A stretch of DNA of 7,349 bases from Candidatus Hecatellales archaeon ex4484_218 (GTDB lineage: Archaea; Thermoproteota; Bathyarchaeia; Hecatellales; Hecatellaceae), in the NCBI GenBank assembly GCA_002254975.1, contig NJEB01000076.1, positions 1-7,349 on the forward strand, written 5' to 3'. Each line of letters begins with the position of its first letter. Positions within the stretch are counted from its first letter, which is position 1. Positions 1 to 5,525 of this stretch are shown piece by piece. The notes below the pieces were generated by a model that saw only the letters and a list, made by a program, of their open reading frames with translations, ran no database searches and was not told where the DNA came from. A program made the position numbers and the translations under genes.

Positions 1-368
1 CTGCCAAAAGCATTCCTTACAACCTTTATATTCATTAAACCTAAAAGTGGCTGTTCAGTAACCCCAATTTTAGCATCATAAACCTCTTTAGCAAGTAAAA
101 CAAGTCCAGCACATGTTCCTAAAACAGGTAATCCATCTTCAACTATCCGGATAATCCTATCCATCAAACCTTTTTCTTTTGTAACTCTTCCAATAGTTGT
201 GCTTTCACCACCAGGAATAACCAGTCCATGAACATTTTCAAGTTGACTTAAATTTTTAACAATAACAACAGAACCTTCTAAATTCATCATTTTTAAAGTA
301 TCATTTAATGCTTCAACATGTTCAGAAACTGCTCCTTGAATCCCTAAAACTCCAATTTTTAAAGTCAA
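1..368 (-). CDS. pdxT: PdxT, glutaminase subunit of PLP synthase (3' end cut by window edge)
   Basis: PdxT is a class I glutamine amidotransferase. It hydrolyses glutamine and passes ammonia to PdxS, which builds pyridoxal 5'-phosphate (DXP-independent vitamin B6 pathway, cytoplasmic). The 122 visible residues begin with TLKIGVLGIQGAVSEH, typical of the family. They contain the PGGEST oxyanion/glutamine-binding motif at about residues 52-57 and the nucleophile elbow GTCAGL with Cys86. The His-Glu half of the catalytic triad lies beyond the left edge; the family is usually about 190-200 residues. The start is TTG at 368, two bases after the pdxS stop. An AGAGGA ribosome site inside the end of pdxS (377-382) sits 8 nt upstream, so translation is probably coupled to pdxS. 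No intact alternative start is better placed. Confidence 0.95.
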   Translation of the reverse strand, partial: MTLKIGVLGIQGAVSEHVEALNDTLKMMNLEGSVVIVKNLSQLENVHGLVIPGGESTTIGRVTKEKGLMDRIIRIVEDGLPVLGTCAGLVLLAKEVYDAKIGVTEQPLLGLMNIKVVRNAFG

Positions 369-370
369 GT

Positions 371-1297
371 TTAGATTCCTCTTGTTTGCATCAATTGTTC
401 TGGTTTTAAAGTTTTTATGTCAACTCCAACCATAGATTTTTTCTCAGCAACCATTCTTGAGGCTTCAGCAACAATTTCTGGGTTATCCCAATGAGTTGTA
501 GCTAAAACAATAGCTTTCCCCCTTTCTAAAGGGTCCTCAGATTTAAAAATTCCTGAACCAACAAAAATACCATCAGCACCTAACCACATCATTAAGGCTG
601 CATCTGCAGGAGTTGCAATCCCTCCAGCAGCAAAATTAACTACTGGAAGTCTACCTAACCTAGCTGTTTCCTTAACAATTTCAAAAGGAACCTTAAACTC
701 TCTAGCAACATCCATCAACTGTTCATCGTTTGATTGTTGAAGCTCCCTAATTTTACCCATAACAGCTTTCATATGTTTTACAGCTTCAGCAACATTTCCA
801 GTTCCAGCTTCACCTTTTGTTCGAATCATAGCGGCACCTTCAACAATTCTTCTTAAAGCCTCACCTAAATCTCTTGCACCATTAACAAAAGGAACAGTAA
901 ACTCCCATTTGTTGATATGGTGATGTTCATCAGCAGGTGTTAAAACTTCACTTTCATCTATCATATCAACACCAATTGTTTCAAGAATTTTTGCTTCCAT
1001 GTAGTGGCCTATCCTGCATTTAGCCATAACCGGAATAGTTATATGGTCCATAACTTCCTCGATTATTTTAATATCACACATCCTAGCAACTCCACCTACT
1101 TTTCTAACATCGGCTGGAAGTTTATCCAAAACCATAACAGCAACAGCACCAGCATCCTCAGCAATTTGAGCCTGCTCAACATTAGTTACATCCATGATTA
1201 CTCCACCTTTCTGCATTTTTGCAAAACCACGTTTTAAAATAGTTGTTCCATGGATAGGCTTAACTCTCCTCCTAAAATCTTCATGAACGCTCTCCAT
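371..1297 (-). CDS. pdxS: PdxS (Pdx1), PLP synthase lyase subunit
   Basis: PdxS condenses ribose 5-phosphate, glyceraldehyde 3-phosphate and PdxT-derived ammonia into PLP, and forms a dodecamer decorated by PdxT. The (beta/alpha)8 barrel is complete. Counting from the ATG at 1297, VIMDV carries Asp36, MAKCRIGH carries Lys93 (the sugar-binding Schiff-base lysine), and [10 protein letters not shown] carries Lys161 (the second lysine). These match Asp24, Lys81 and Lys149 of Bacillus subtilis. The phosphate-binding [12 protein letters not shown] and [10 protein letters not shown] segments follow, and the end MQTRGI matches the usual MQxRGW. Length is 308 residues, with about 12 extra at the N-terminus. 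A TTG at 1303 would add two residues. I prefer ATG because the GGTGGTG at 1306-1312 is then 8 nt away, but the call is open. pdxT follows two bases downstream. Confidence 0.97.
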   Translation of the reverse strand: MESVHEDFRRRVKPIHGTTILKRGFAKMQKGGVIMDVTNVEQAQIAEDAGAVAVMVLDKLPADVRKVGGVARMCDIKIIEEVMDHITIPVMAKCRIGHYMEAKILETIGVDMIDESEVLTPADEHHHINKWEFTVPFVNGARDLGEALRRIVEGAAMIRTKGEAGTGNVAEAVKHMKAVMGKIRELQQSNDEQLMDVAREFKVPFEIVKETARLGRLPVVNFAAGGIATPADAALMMWLGADGIFVGSGIFKSEDPLERGKAIVLATTHWDNPEIVAEASRMVAEKKSMVGVDIKTLKPEQLMQTRGI

Positions 1298-1328
1298 TAC
1301 CAAAACACCACCAAAAAACTAGAAAAAG

Positions 1329-1340
1329 AATAATAAAAAC
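1329..1340 (-). promoter_or_regulatory. Putative TATA box of pdxS-pdxT
   Basis: Read on the minus strand, TTTTTATTATTC is preceded by a purine-rich GAAAAG that could be the BRE. Initiation about 25 bp downstream falls near 1309-1312, giving a leader of roughly 12-15 nt to the ATG at 1297. The match is weaker than the boxes ahead of the 93-residue gene and ahaH. Confidence 0.4.
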
Positions 1341-1404
1341 TTTTCAAAACCAGCTAACAATTAAAACAAAAATTAGGACTGTTAATTTTTAGTTTTTCAA
1401 CAAG

Positions 1405-1467
1405 TTAACATGCTTTTTTCTTCTTTTTTGTTTTGGCTTTTGTTTTCTTGGCTTTCTTCTTTGCCAA
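1405..1467 (-). CDS. Lysine-rich 20-residue peptide (micro-ORF)
   Basis: This unrecognised small ORF has 20 codons plus TAA and starts TTG-GCA. The product has 12 Lys, 4 Ala, 2 Thr and one Cys next to the C-terminus (pattern AKKKAKKTKAK, then a run of five Lys, then Ala-Cys). Evidence that it is translated is a full AGGAGGT ribosome site (1477-1483) 9 nt before the TTG, the best in the window, and a TATA-like element at a suitable distance. An in-frame TGA just upstream rules out a longer version. Lysines are coded by both AAA and AAG and some alanines by GCC, so it is not simply a poly-A tract. It lies 56 nt downstream of the basic 93-residue gene on the same strand and may share its transcript. 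The composition resembles histone H1-like tails and suggests nucleic-acid binding, but that is inference; it could also be a leader peptide. Confidence 0.55.
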   Translation of the reverse strand: MAKKKAKKTKAKTKKKKKAC

Positions 1468-1476
1468 GGTTTTACA

Positions 1477-1483
1477 ACCTCCT
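1477..1483 (-). promoter_or_regulatory. Consensus ribosome binding site AGGAGGT before the lysine-rich peptide
   Basis: AGGAGGT on the minus strand is fully complementary to the archaeal 16S 3' end and lies 9 nt before the TTG at 1467. It is the strongest such site in the window, and no other ORF nearby could use it. Confidence 0.7.
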
Positions 1484-1505
1484 AAATATAAAAAAATAGA
1501 CTTTC

Positions 1506-1514
1506 ATATTTAAA
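1506..1514 (-). promoter_or_regulatory. Possible TATA box of the lysine-rich peptide
   Basis: On the minus strand TTTAAATAT lies about 40 nt before the start codon, which would put initiation near 1484, just at the Shine-Dalgarno. The surroundings are uniformly AT-rich, so this could be chance, and the peptide could instead be read from the upstream gene's transcript. Confidence 0.3.
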
Positions 1515-1523
1515 ATTTTTTAC

Positions 1524-1805
1524 TTAAATCTTTCTTCTAACCATTCTCATAGGTTTAGATAGTCTAACAGAATAATAGTTTCTTTTCCCAATCCAACTTG
1601 AAAGAATTACCCTACCATTTATTCTATCCCTAAAAGAATAATAACCTACTGTAAGAGCAATTTTTCCGTTTTCAGCTTTACATGATAAAACTTTAGCATG
1701 ACGTTTAAGTCTACTTAACAATCTATAAAGTTCAGCTTTACCTATTGTAGGTAAGATTTCCTTCCAAATTTCTATTTTACTTTTTAATGAACTTTTTTTG
1801 TGCAT
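1524..1805 (-). CDS. Unrecognised small basic protein, 93 residues
   Basis: I do not recognise this gene. The product is strongly basic, roughly a quarter Lys or Arg. A likely helical N-terminal half (IEIWKEILP, then AELYRLLSRLKRHAK) is followed by beta-like stretches (KIALTVGYYSF, then GRVILSSWIGKRNYYSVRL) and a basic tail, MRMVRRKI. There is no signal peptide, membrane segment or Cys cluster. The frame stays open further upstream to 1901, but I start at ATG 1805: the strong TATA box at 1834-1843 predicts initiation near 1812, so the longer version would include its own promoter. The mRNA would be nearly leaderless. It is divergent from the aminotransferase and followed on the same strand by the lysine-rich peptide. 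Charge and size suggest RNA or DNA binding, but this is inference only. Confidence 0.6.
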   Translation of the reverse strand: MHKKSSLKSKIEIWKEILPTIGKAELYRLLSRLKRHAKVLSCKAENGKIALTVGYYSFRDRINGRVILSSWIGKRNYYSVRLSKPMRMVRRKI

Positions 1806-1833
1806 GATGTCAACTAACTTTATGGTTGGCAAA

Positions 1834-1843
1834 GTATATAAAC
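1834..1843 (-). promoter_or_regulatory. TATA box of the 93-residue gene
   Basis: GTTTATATAC on the minus strand is a near-ideal archaeal box A. Its centre is about 33 bp from the ATG at 1805, so initiation about 25 bp downstream leaves only some 5-8 nt of leader. This decides the start of the downstream gene. Confidence 0.65.
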
Positions 1844-1884
1844 TACTATTTAACGACTGTAAAATATTTAAACAACCAAAAAAC

Positions 1885-1893
1885 TTTAAATTT
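1885..1893 (+). promoter_or_regulatory. Possible TATA box of the aminotransferase gene
   Basis: TTTAAATTT is preceded by an A-rich stretch that could act as BRE. Initiation would fall near 1914, giving a leader of about 30 nt that includes the Shine-Dalgarno at 1934-1939. It is plausible by spacing, but the region is AT-rich. Confidence 0.4.
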
Positions 1894-1933
1894 CTCATCA
1901 ACCAACTTAAGATTTTGTGTATCTCTCTTTTTG

Positions 1934-1939
1934 AGAGGA
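1934..1939 (+). promoter_or_regulatory. Ribosome binding site that decides a TTG start
   Basis: AGAGGA lies 7 nt before TTG 1947 but 16 nt before the in-frame ATG at 1956. The spacing favours the TTG as the aminotransferase start. Confidence 0.6.
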
Positions 1940-1946
1940 ATCATAG

Positions 1947-3113
1947 TTGAAAAAGATGGCTAAAAGAGGAGAATTGATAGAAAGACCAGCTTATAGAGCT
2001 ATTAGAGATTATGCTGCTCAGCTAGGTTATAAGGATTTAATCTATCTTAACATTGGTGAACCGGATTTTTCAACTCCACCCAACATTGTTGAGGCGGCTA
2101 AAAAAGCTATGGATGAAGGGTTTACCCATTATACTGAAGAAAGAGGATTAGGTGAATTAAGGGAAACTTTAGCCTTAAAATTTGGTGAAGAAAAAAAAGT
2201 TAAAATTGGAAAAGATGAAATTCTGGTAACTAATGGTAGTGCAGAAGCATTATTTATTACAATTATGAGTTTAGTTGACCCGGGAGATGAGGTTATTCTT
2301 TTAAGCCCCTATTATCCTCCCTACCTTTCCTGTGTAAGAATGGCTTCAGGTAAACCAGTTATTGTATCAACAGACAGAAAAACTTTGACACCTCAACCTG
2401 AAACAATCCAAAAATTGGTTAATGAAAAAACTAAAGTTATTATTGTTAATAGTCCTTGTAACCCAACAGGAATGGTTTATGGTAAGGATATTATAAAGGC
2501 TATTGTTGATATTGCTGTTGACCATGATTTTTACATAATCTCAGATGAGGTTTATGATAGGTTTGTTTATGATGATGAAAAAGTTTGGAGTCCATCCATA
2601 TTTGACCCTGCACTTGAAAGAACAATTATCATCAACAGTTTTTCTAAAACCTATGCAATGACTGGTTGGAGAATTGGTTATTTGATTGGAAACAAAAACA
2701 TTATTGCTAATATCCTTAAAATTAAAGGTTCGGTAAACGTTTGTGCTAGTTCTATATCCCAAAAAGCTGCATTAGAAGCTTTAAAAAATTCTGATAATCA
2801 TGTTAAAAAAATGTTGGAGGAGTATGCTAAAAGAAGAAAGCTTGTTTTGGATAGATTATCAAAAATCCCAGGATTTAACTGTCCTACACCAAAAGGAGCC
2901 TTCTATGTTTTCCCAGATATTTCCTCCTTTGAGAGGGATTCTCTTAAATTTACAATGTATTTGTTAAAGGAAGCTCATGTGGTTGTAAGTCCTGGGAAAG
3001 CTTTTGGTTTAGAAGGTGAGGGACATATTAGAATATCTTATGCAAGTTCCATGGAAAACCTTAAAATGGCAATGGATAGAATTGCTGAAACCGTTAAAAA
3101 TTATCAAACATAA
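1947..3113 (+). CDS. PLP-dependent aminotransferase, class I/II (aspartate aminotransferase-like)
   Basis: This is a fold-type I aminotransferase that moves amino groups between amino acids and 2-oxo acids in the cytoplasm, probably using aspartate or a related amino acid. The family landmarks are complete: NIGEPDFSTP (35-44), the NSPCNPTG loop (168-175, Asn172), SDEVYDRF with Asp200 (pyridine nitrogen) and Tyr203, SFSKTYAMTGWRIGY with Schiff-base Lys234, and HIRISYA with Arg362 (substrate carboxylate). Length (388 residues) is normal. The TTG start is chosen from ribosome-site spacing; starting at ATG 1956 would remove three residues. It is divergent from the PLP synthase operon two genes away. 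The broken amidotransferase follows after 17 nt in the same direction. Substrate specificity within the family cannot be read from motifs alone, so no gene symbol is given. Confidence 0.93.
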   Translation: MKKMAKRGELIERPAYRAIRDYAAQLGYKDLIYLNIGEPDFSTPPNIVEAAKKAMDEGFTHYTEERGLGELRETLALKFGEEKKVKIGKDEILVTNGSAEALFITIMSLVDPGDEVILLSPYYPPYLSCVRMASGKPVIVSTDRKTLTPQPETIQKLVNEKTKVIIVNSPCNPTGMVYGKDIIKAIVDIAVDHDFYIISDEVYDRFVYDDEKVWSPSIFDPALERTIIINSFSKTYAMTGWRIGYLIGNKNIIANILKIKGSVNVCASSISQKAALEALKNSDNHVKKMLEEYAKRRKLVLDRLSKIPGFNCPTPKGAFYVFPDISSFERDSLKFTMYLLKEAHVVVSPGKAFGLEGEGHIRISYASSMENLKMAMDRIAETVKNYQT

Positions 3114-3130
3114 ACATTCGGGGGAAAAAT

Positions 3131-3672
3131 CTGCCTTCAAAAAAATTTTTAATCTTAAACAATAAAAGTGAAACCTTAGATAAGCTTCTTGCAACCTTTA
3201 AAAATTTTAATGCTAAATTTGAAGTTAAAAATCCAGGTGAATTTTTTCATCCAGAAAATTATTGTGGGATAGTTGTTTCAGGAGGTTTTCTTCCCAAGGA
3301 AAACTATAAAAAGCTGCTTATTTGGTATAAAAATTTTCTTAACCAGGTTGAAAAACCAGTTTTAGGCATATGTTTAGGTCTTCGAATATTTGGTTATTGT
3401 TATGGTGCTAGAATAAGAAAAATGGAAGAGGAGGAAAACGGAGTTACAACCATTTTTTTCCATAAAGAATATCCTCTTGCACCAAGAAAAAAAGAGTTAA
3501 AAGTTTATGAAACTCATCTTTACGAGTTAATTTCAACAGGTAACAATTTAATAAACTAGCTGTAAAACATGTTTTTAAACCTCAATATGCTGTTCAATTT
3601 CATCCTGAAATCTACGAAAATAATGAGGGTTTAATCATTATCAAAAACTTTATTAGTTTATGTTTAGCTTAA
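3131..3672 (+). pseudogene. Class I glutamine amidotransferase, frameshifted and without a standard start
   Basis: Two frames together encode one amidotransferase domain of about 180 residues, similar to the archaeal GMP-synthase glutaminase type. The first frame (3131-3559) has an N-terminal strand KKFLILNN, GIVVSGGF, the nucleophile elbow VLGICLG with Cys81, and VYETH; it then ends at TAG. The second (about 3556-3672) continues with LAVKHVFKPQYAVQFHPEIY, supplying the triad His and Glu. An upstream stop in the second frame (3541-3543) confines the shift to 3541-3559, and one missing base explains it. The first frame has no ATG, GTG or TTG before residue 98. The only start near a ribosome site is CTG 3131, 6 nt after GGGGG. 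The residue after GICLGL is Arg where Gln is usual. I read this as a decaying gene; a sequencing error or real recoding is possible. It sits between the aminotransferase and trmI. Confidence 0.75.
3649..3657 (+). promoter_or_regulatory. Possible TATA box of trmI
   Basis: CTTTATTAG, preceded by CAAAAA, would start transcription near 3679, leaving only about 5 nt before TTG 3684. It lies inside the end of the broken amidotransferase. The evidence is weak beyond spacing. Confidence 0.3.
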
Positions 3673-3683
3673 ACCTCTAATTT

Positions 3684-4508
3684 TTGGTAAGCTTTAAGAG
3701 TTTTTTTGTTGATGCAATGGTTGGGGATGAATTTGAATTGGAAACAGTTGAAGAAGGTATGGATATTCTTCTATACCTTGATAACCGAAGAAAATATCTG
3801 GTTAAAGTTAAAAAGGATGAGGTTTTTCACACTCATAAGGGTTTTATCCGGTTAAATACCATTATTGGGAAACCGTATGGCGCAAAAATTAAAAGTAGTA
3901 TGGGTGTGGATTTTTATGTTTTAAAACCAACCTTAAAAGATTATCTACTAAAACTTGCAAGAAAAACTCAGATAATTTATCCAAAAGATATGGGGTTAAT
4001 TTTGTTACATTCAAACATTAAGCCAGGTTCAAGAGTTGTTGAAGGTGGAACTGGAAGCGGAGCTTTAGCAGGAATGTTGGCAGCCTATGTAAAACCTGAT
4101 GGAAAAGTTTACAGTTATGAAACAAGAGAAGAATTCATAAAAATTGCAGAAAAAAATCTTAAAAGGATGGGTGTTTTAGATTTTGTTTTATTAAAAAAAG
4201 CAGATTTAACTCAAGGTATAGAGGAAAAAGATGTTGATGTTGTTGTGTTAGATATGCCAACACCTTGGCTTGTAGTATCTCATGCATACAAAGCATTAAA
4301 AAATACAGGAATATTTGCTTCTTTCAGCCCAACAATTGAGCAGGTTATAAAAACAGTTGAAACCATGAAAAATGTTGGATTTACAGATTTAGAAACAGTT
4401 GAATGTTGGGTAAGAAAATATCAGGTTGAAGCTGGACGTACAAGACCCGAAACTTTAACAATAGCTCATACAGGATATTTAACTTTTGGAAGAAAAATTT
4501 TAGTTTAA
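3684..4508 (+). CDS. trmI: tRNA (adenine-N1)-methyltransferase TrmI
   Basis: TrmI uses S-adenosylmethionine to make 1-methyladenosine at position 58 (in some archaea also 57) in the T-loop of tRNA, acting as a tetramer. An N-terminal beta domain (about 12-80, with FHTHKGFIRL and IIGKPYGAKIKS) is typical. The Rossmann methyltransferase domain follows: QIIYPKDMGLIL (96-107), SAM motif I VVEGGTGSGAL (118-128), YSYETREEF with the ribose-binding Glu146, and VVLDMPTPW with catalytic-region Asp190. The signature RPETLTIAHTGYLTF (254-268) closes the protein. TTG 3684 opens the frame without a clear Shine-Dalgarno; ATG 3717 would also keep all known domains. The gene starts 11 nt after the amidotransferase remnant and converges on atpE with a 5-nt gap. 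Confidence 0.93.
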   Translation: MVSFKSFFVDAMVGDEFELETVEEGMDILLYLDNRRKYLVKVKKDEVFHTHKGFIRLNTIIGKPYGAKIKSSMGVDFYVLKPTLKDYLLKLARKTQIIYPKDMGLILLHSNIKPGSRVVEGGTGSGALAGMLAAYVKPDGKVYSYETREEFIKIAEKNLKRMGVLDFVLLKKADLTQGIEEKDVDVVVLDMPTPWLVVSHAYKALKNTGIFASFSPTIEQVIKTVETMKNVGFTDLETVECWVRKYQVEAGRTRPETLTIAHTGYLTFGRKILV

Positions 4509-4515
4509 ATTTTTT
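4508..4515. terminator. Shared AT-rich convergent gene end between trmI and atpE
   Basis: A short T-run (4510-4515) follows the trmI stop, and T-rich sequence lies on the other strand inside the trmI end. Archaeal terminators can be simple T-tracts, and there is no room for a hairpin. This is a positional inference. Confidence 0.3.
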
Positions 4516-5119
4516 AGTCAGTAAAAAGAATATTTGCAACTTCTTTCCTTATAGATTTTTCAGTAGCAGTAAGTCTTGTTTCAAATGTTTCATCAATCTT
4601 AATTTTTTCATCTTGAGTTAAAATTATACATCCTCCAATAGTGTTAATTGGTTTTTCATCAACAATTAGTTTTAGGTTTGATGGTAAATTCAGGTTTTTA
4701 AGAATTTCATTTTTACGTTGAAGGTCTCGACTGTTTAACTTTATTTTTATGTTTTCTTCACCTAGTTGAGGAGCTGAAATCTCTATTAAATGACAAAGAC
4801 TTTTAATGTAAATTTTATCTTCAACAATTTTTTTAAGTTGTTTTAAGGCTTCCTGGTAAGCTTTATCCACTAACCTATGTTTTTCCTCCAGTATTTTAAG
4901 AGAGTTTTCACGTCTAACCTCACTAAGTCTTCCTCTTTCCATAATACCTATTCTTCCCAAAATCTCAGACTTTACAGTTTCAGTTTCTTTTTCAGCCTCA
5001 ACTTTTGCTTTTTCAATTTTTTCTTTAGCTTCCCTTTTAGCTTCCTCAATCCTTTTTTTTGCTTCAGCTTTAGCATCAGCTAAAATTTCCTCACCAAGTT
5101 TTGGAATTAGGGTGCTCAT
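4514..5119 (-). CDS. atpE: A-type ATP synthase subunit E (peripheral stalk)
   Basis: Subunit E pairs with subunit H to form the stator stalk that holds the A1 head against rotation. The N-terminal half (about 8-100) is a charged Ala/Glu/Lys coiled coil with 11-residue spacing. The C-terminal globular domain (about 105-201) carries the family signature INTIGGCIILTQDEKIKIDETFETRL (158-182) that contacts the catalytic head. Length (201 residues) is normal. ATG 5119 overlaps the ahaH stop in an ATGA junction (5116-5119), and GGGGG (5127-5131) 7 nt upstream serves as ribosome site, so translation is coupled to subunit H. No C, F, A, B or D subunit follows; the next gene is convergent trmI. Confidence 0.94.
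   Translation of the reverse strand: MSTLIPKLGEEILADAKAEAKKRIEEAKREAKEKIEKAKVEAEKETETVKSEILGRIGIMERGRLSEVRRENSLKILEEKHRLVDKAYQEALKQLKKIVEDKIYIKSLCHLIEISAPQLGEENIKIKLNSRDLQRKNEILKNLNLPSNLKLIVDEKPINTIGGCIILTQDEKIKIDETFETRLTATEKSIRKEVANILFTD
4988..5018 (-). repeat. 31-bp exact direct repeat shared by atpE and ahaH (atpE copy)
   Basis: This stretch is identical to 5272-5302 and is read in the same frame in both genes, encoding IEKAKVEAEK in each coiled coil. The identity extends through synonymous positions. Confidence 0.85.
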
Positions 5120-5439
5120 AATTTAACCCCCAAAACTTCTTCAACTATTCTTTTAACAGCAACATCCATTTTTTTGGAGGATTTTTCTCTAAGCTCAGAG
5201 ATTTTAGATTCATTTTCTTTTCTTAAAGCTTCAACTTTTTTTTCTATTTCAGCTTCAGCTTTCTTAAAGTTTTTTTCAGCCTCAACTTTTGCTTTTTCAA
5301 TTATTTCATTTTTTATCTTTTTTGCTTCAGCTTCAGCATTTAAAACTATTTTTCTTGCTTCAGCTTCAGCCTCCTCAATTATTTTTCTTGCTTCCTCTTC
5401 AACCTCACGAATTTTTTTAATAACCTCAACTGAAGACAA
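5116..5439 (-). CDS. ahaH: A-type ATP synthase subunit H (peripheral stalk)
   Basis: Subunit H is the small, almost wholly helical partner of subunit E in the stator stalk of the archaeal ATP synthase. The 107 residues match the usual length of about 100-110. From about residue 12 the sequence repeats every 11 residues: EVEEEARKIIE, EAEAEARKIVL, NAEAEAKKIKN, EIIEKAKVEAE. This hendecad pattern is expected of the right-handed coiled coil known for this stalk. The C-terminal MDVAVKRIVEEVLG is the conserved part that packs against subunit E. The start is TTG 5439, with a weak GGCGAT ribosome site 5 nt upstream. The ATG at 5446 is out of frame. A strong TATA box at 5495-5504 drives the H-E pair. 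Confidence 0.93.
   Translation of the reverse strand: MSSVEVIKKIREVEEEARKIIEEAEAEARKIVLNAEAEAKKIKNEIIEKAKVEAEKNFKKAEAEIEKKVEALRKENESKISELREKSSKKMDVAVKRIVEEVLGVKL
5272..5302 (-). repeat. 31-bp exact direct repeat shared by atpE and ahaH (ahaH copy)
   Basis: This is the partner of 4988-5018, 284 bp away, in the same orientation and the same reading frame. It lies in the fourth hendecad of subunit H. Confidence 0.85.
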
Positions 5440-5494
5440 ATTTCATCGCCACTTAAGCATCAACATGTGGATTAATTCAATTTTTGGATAATTT

Positions 5495-5504
5495 CTATAT
5501 AAAT
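5495..5504 (-). promoter_or_regulatory. TATA box of ahaH-atpE
   Basis: ATTTATATAG on the minus strand with a purine-rich GAAAAGC just upstream (BRE-like) is a strong archaeal core promoter. Initiation near 5474 gives a leader of about 35 nt. It lies only about 20 nt past the endonuclease stop, so the stalk genes have their own promoter. Confidence 0.65.
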
Positions 5505-5525
5505 GCTTTTCACCCAGTTATATGG

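Noticed and set aside
1004..1237. 77-codon plus-strand ORF
   Set aside because: It lies fully opposite the well-conserved pdxS barrel and shows no family features; a shadow frame.
1823..1904. TGGTTG (1823-1828) with CAACCA (1873-1878 and 1899-1904) as a possible operator in the divergent promoter
   Set aside because: The arms are only 6 bp, spacing is irregular and the region is low in complexity; chance is the simpler explanation.
2541..3194. Minus-strand ORFs at 2541-2762 and 3009-3194
   Set aside because: They are antisense to the aminotransferase (and, for the second, the amidotransferase start), with no ribosome site or recognisable domain.
3541..3559. Programmed -1 frameshift in the amidotransferase
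   Set aside because: The available codons (AAT TTA, ATA AAC) do not form a canonical X XXY YYZ slippery site and no clear downstream structure is seen; kept only as a remote option.
5178..5440. GCTTCA-rich tandem pattern in ahaH as a DNA repeat or CRISPR-like array
   Set aside because: It is fully explained by codons for the 11-residue Glu-Ala-Arg-Lys coiled-coil repeat; there are no spacers.
4877..5491. Phe/Ser-rich plus-strand ORFs at 4877-5083 and 5174-5491
   Set aside because: The Phe/Ser composition is the antisense reading of Glu/Lys/Ala coiled-coil codons in atpE and ahaH.
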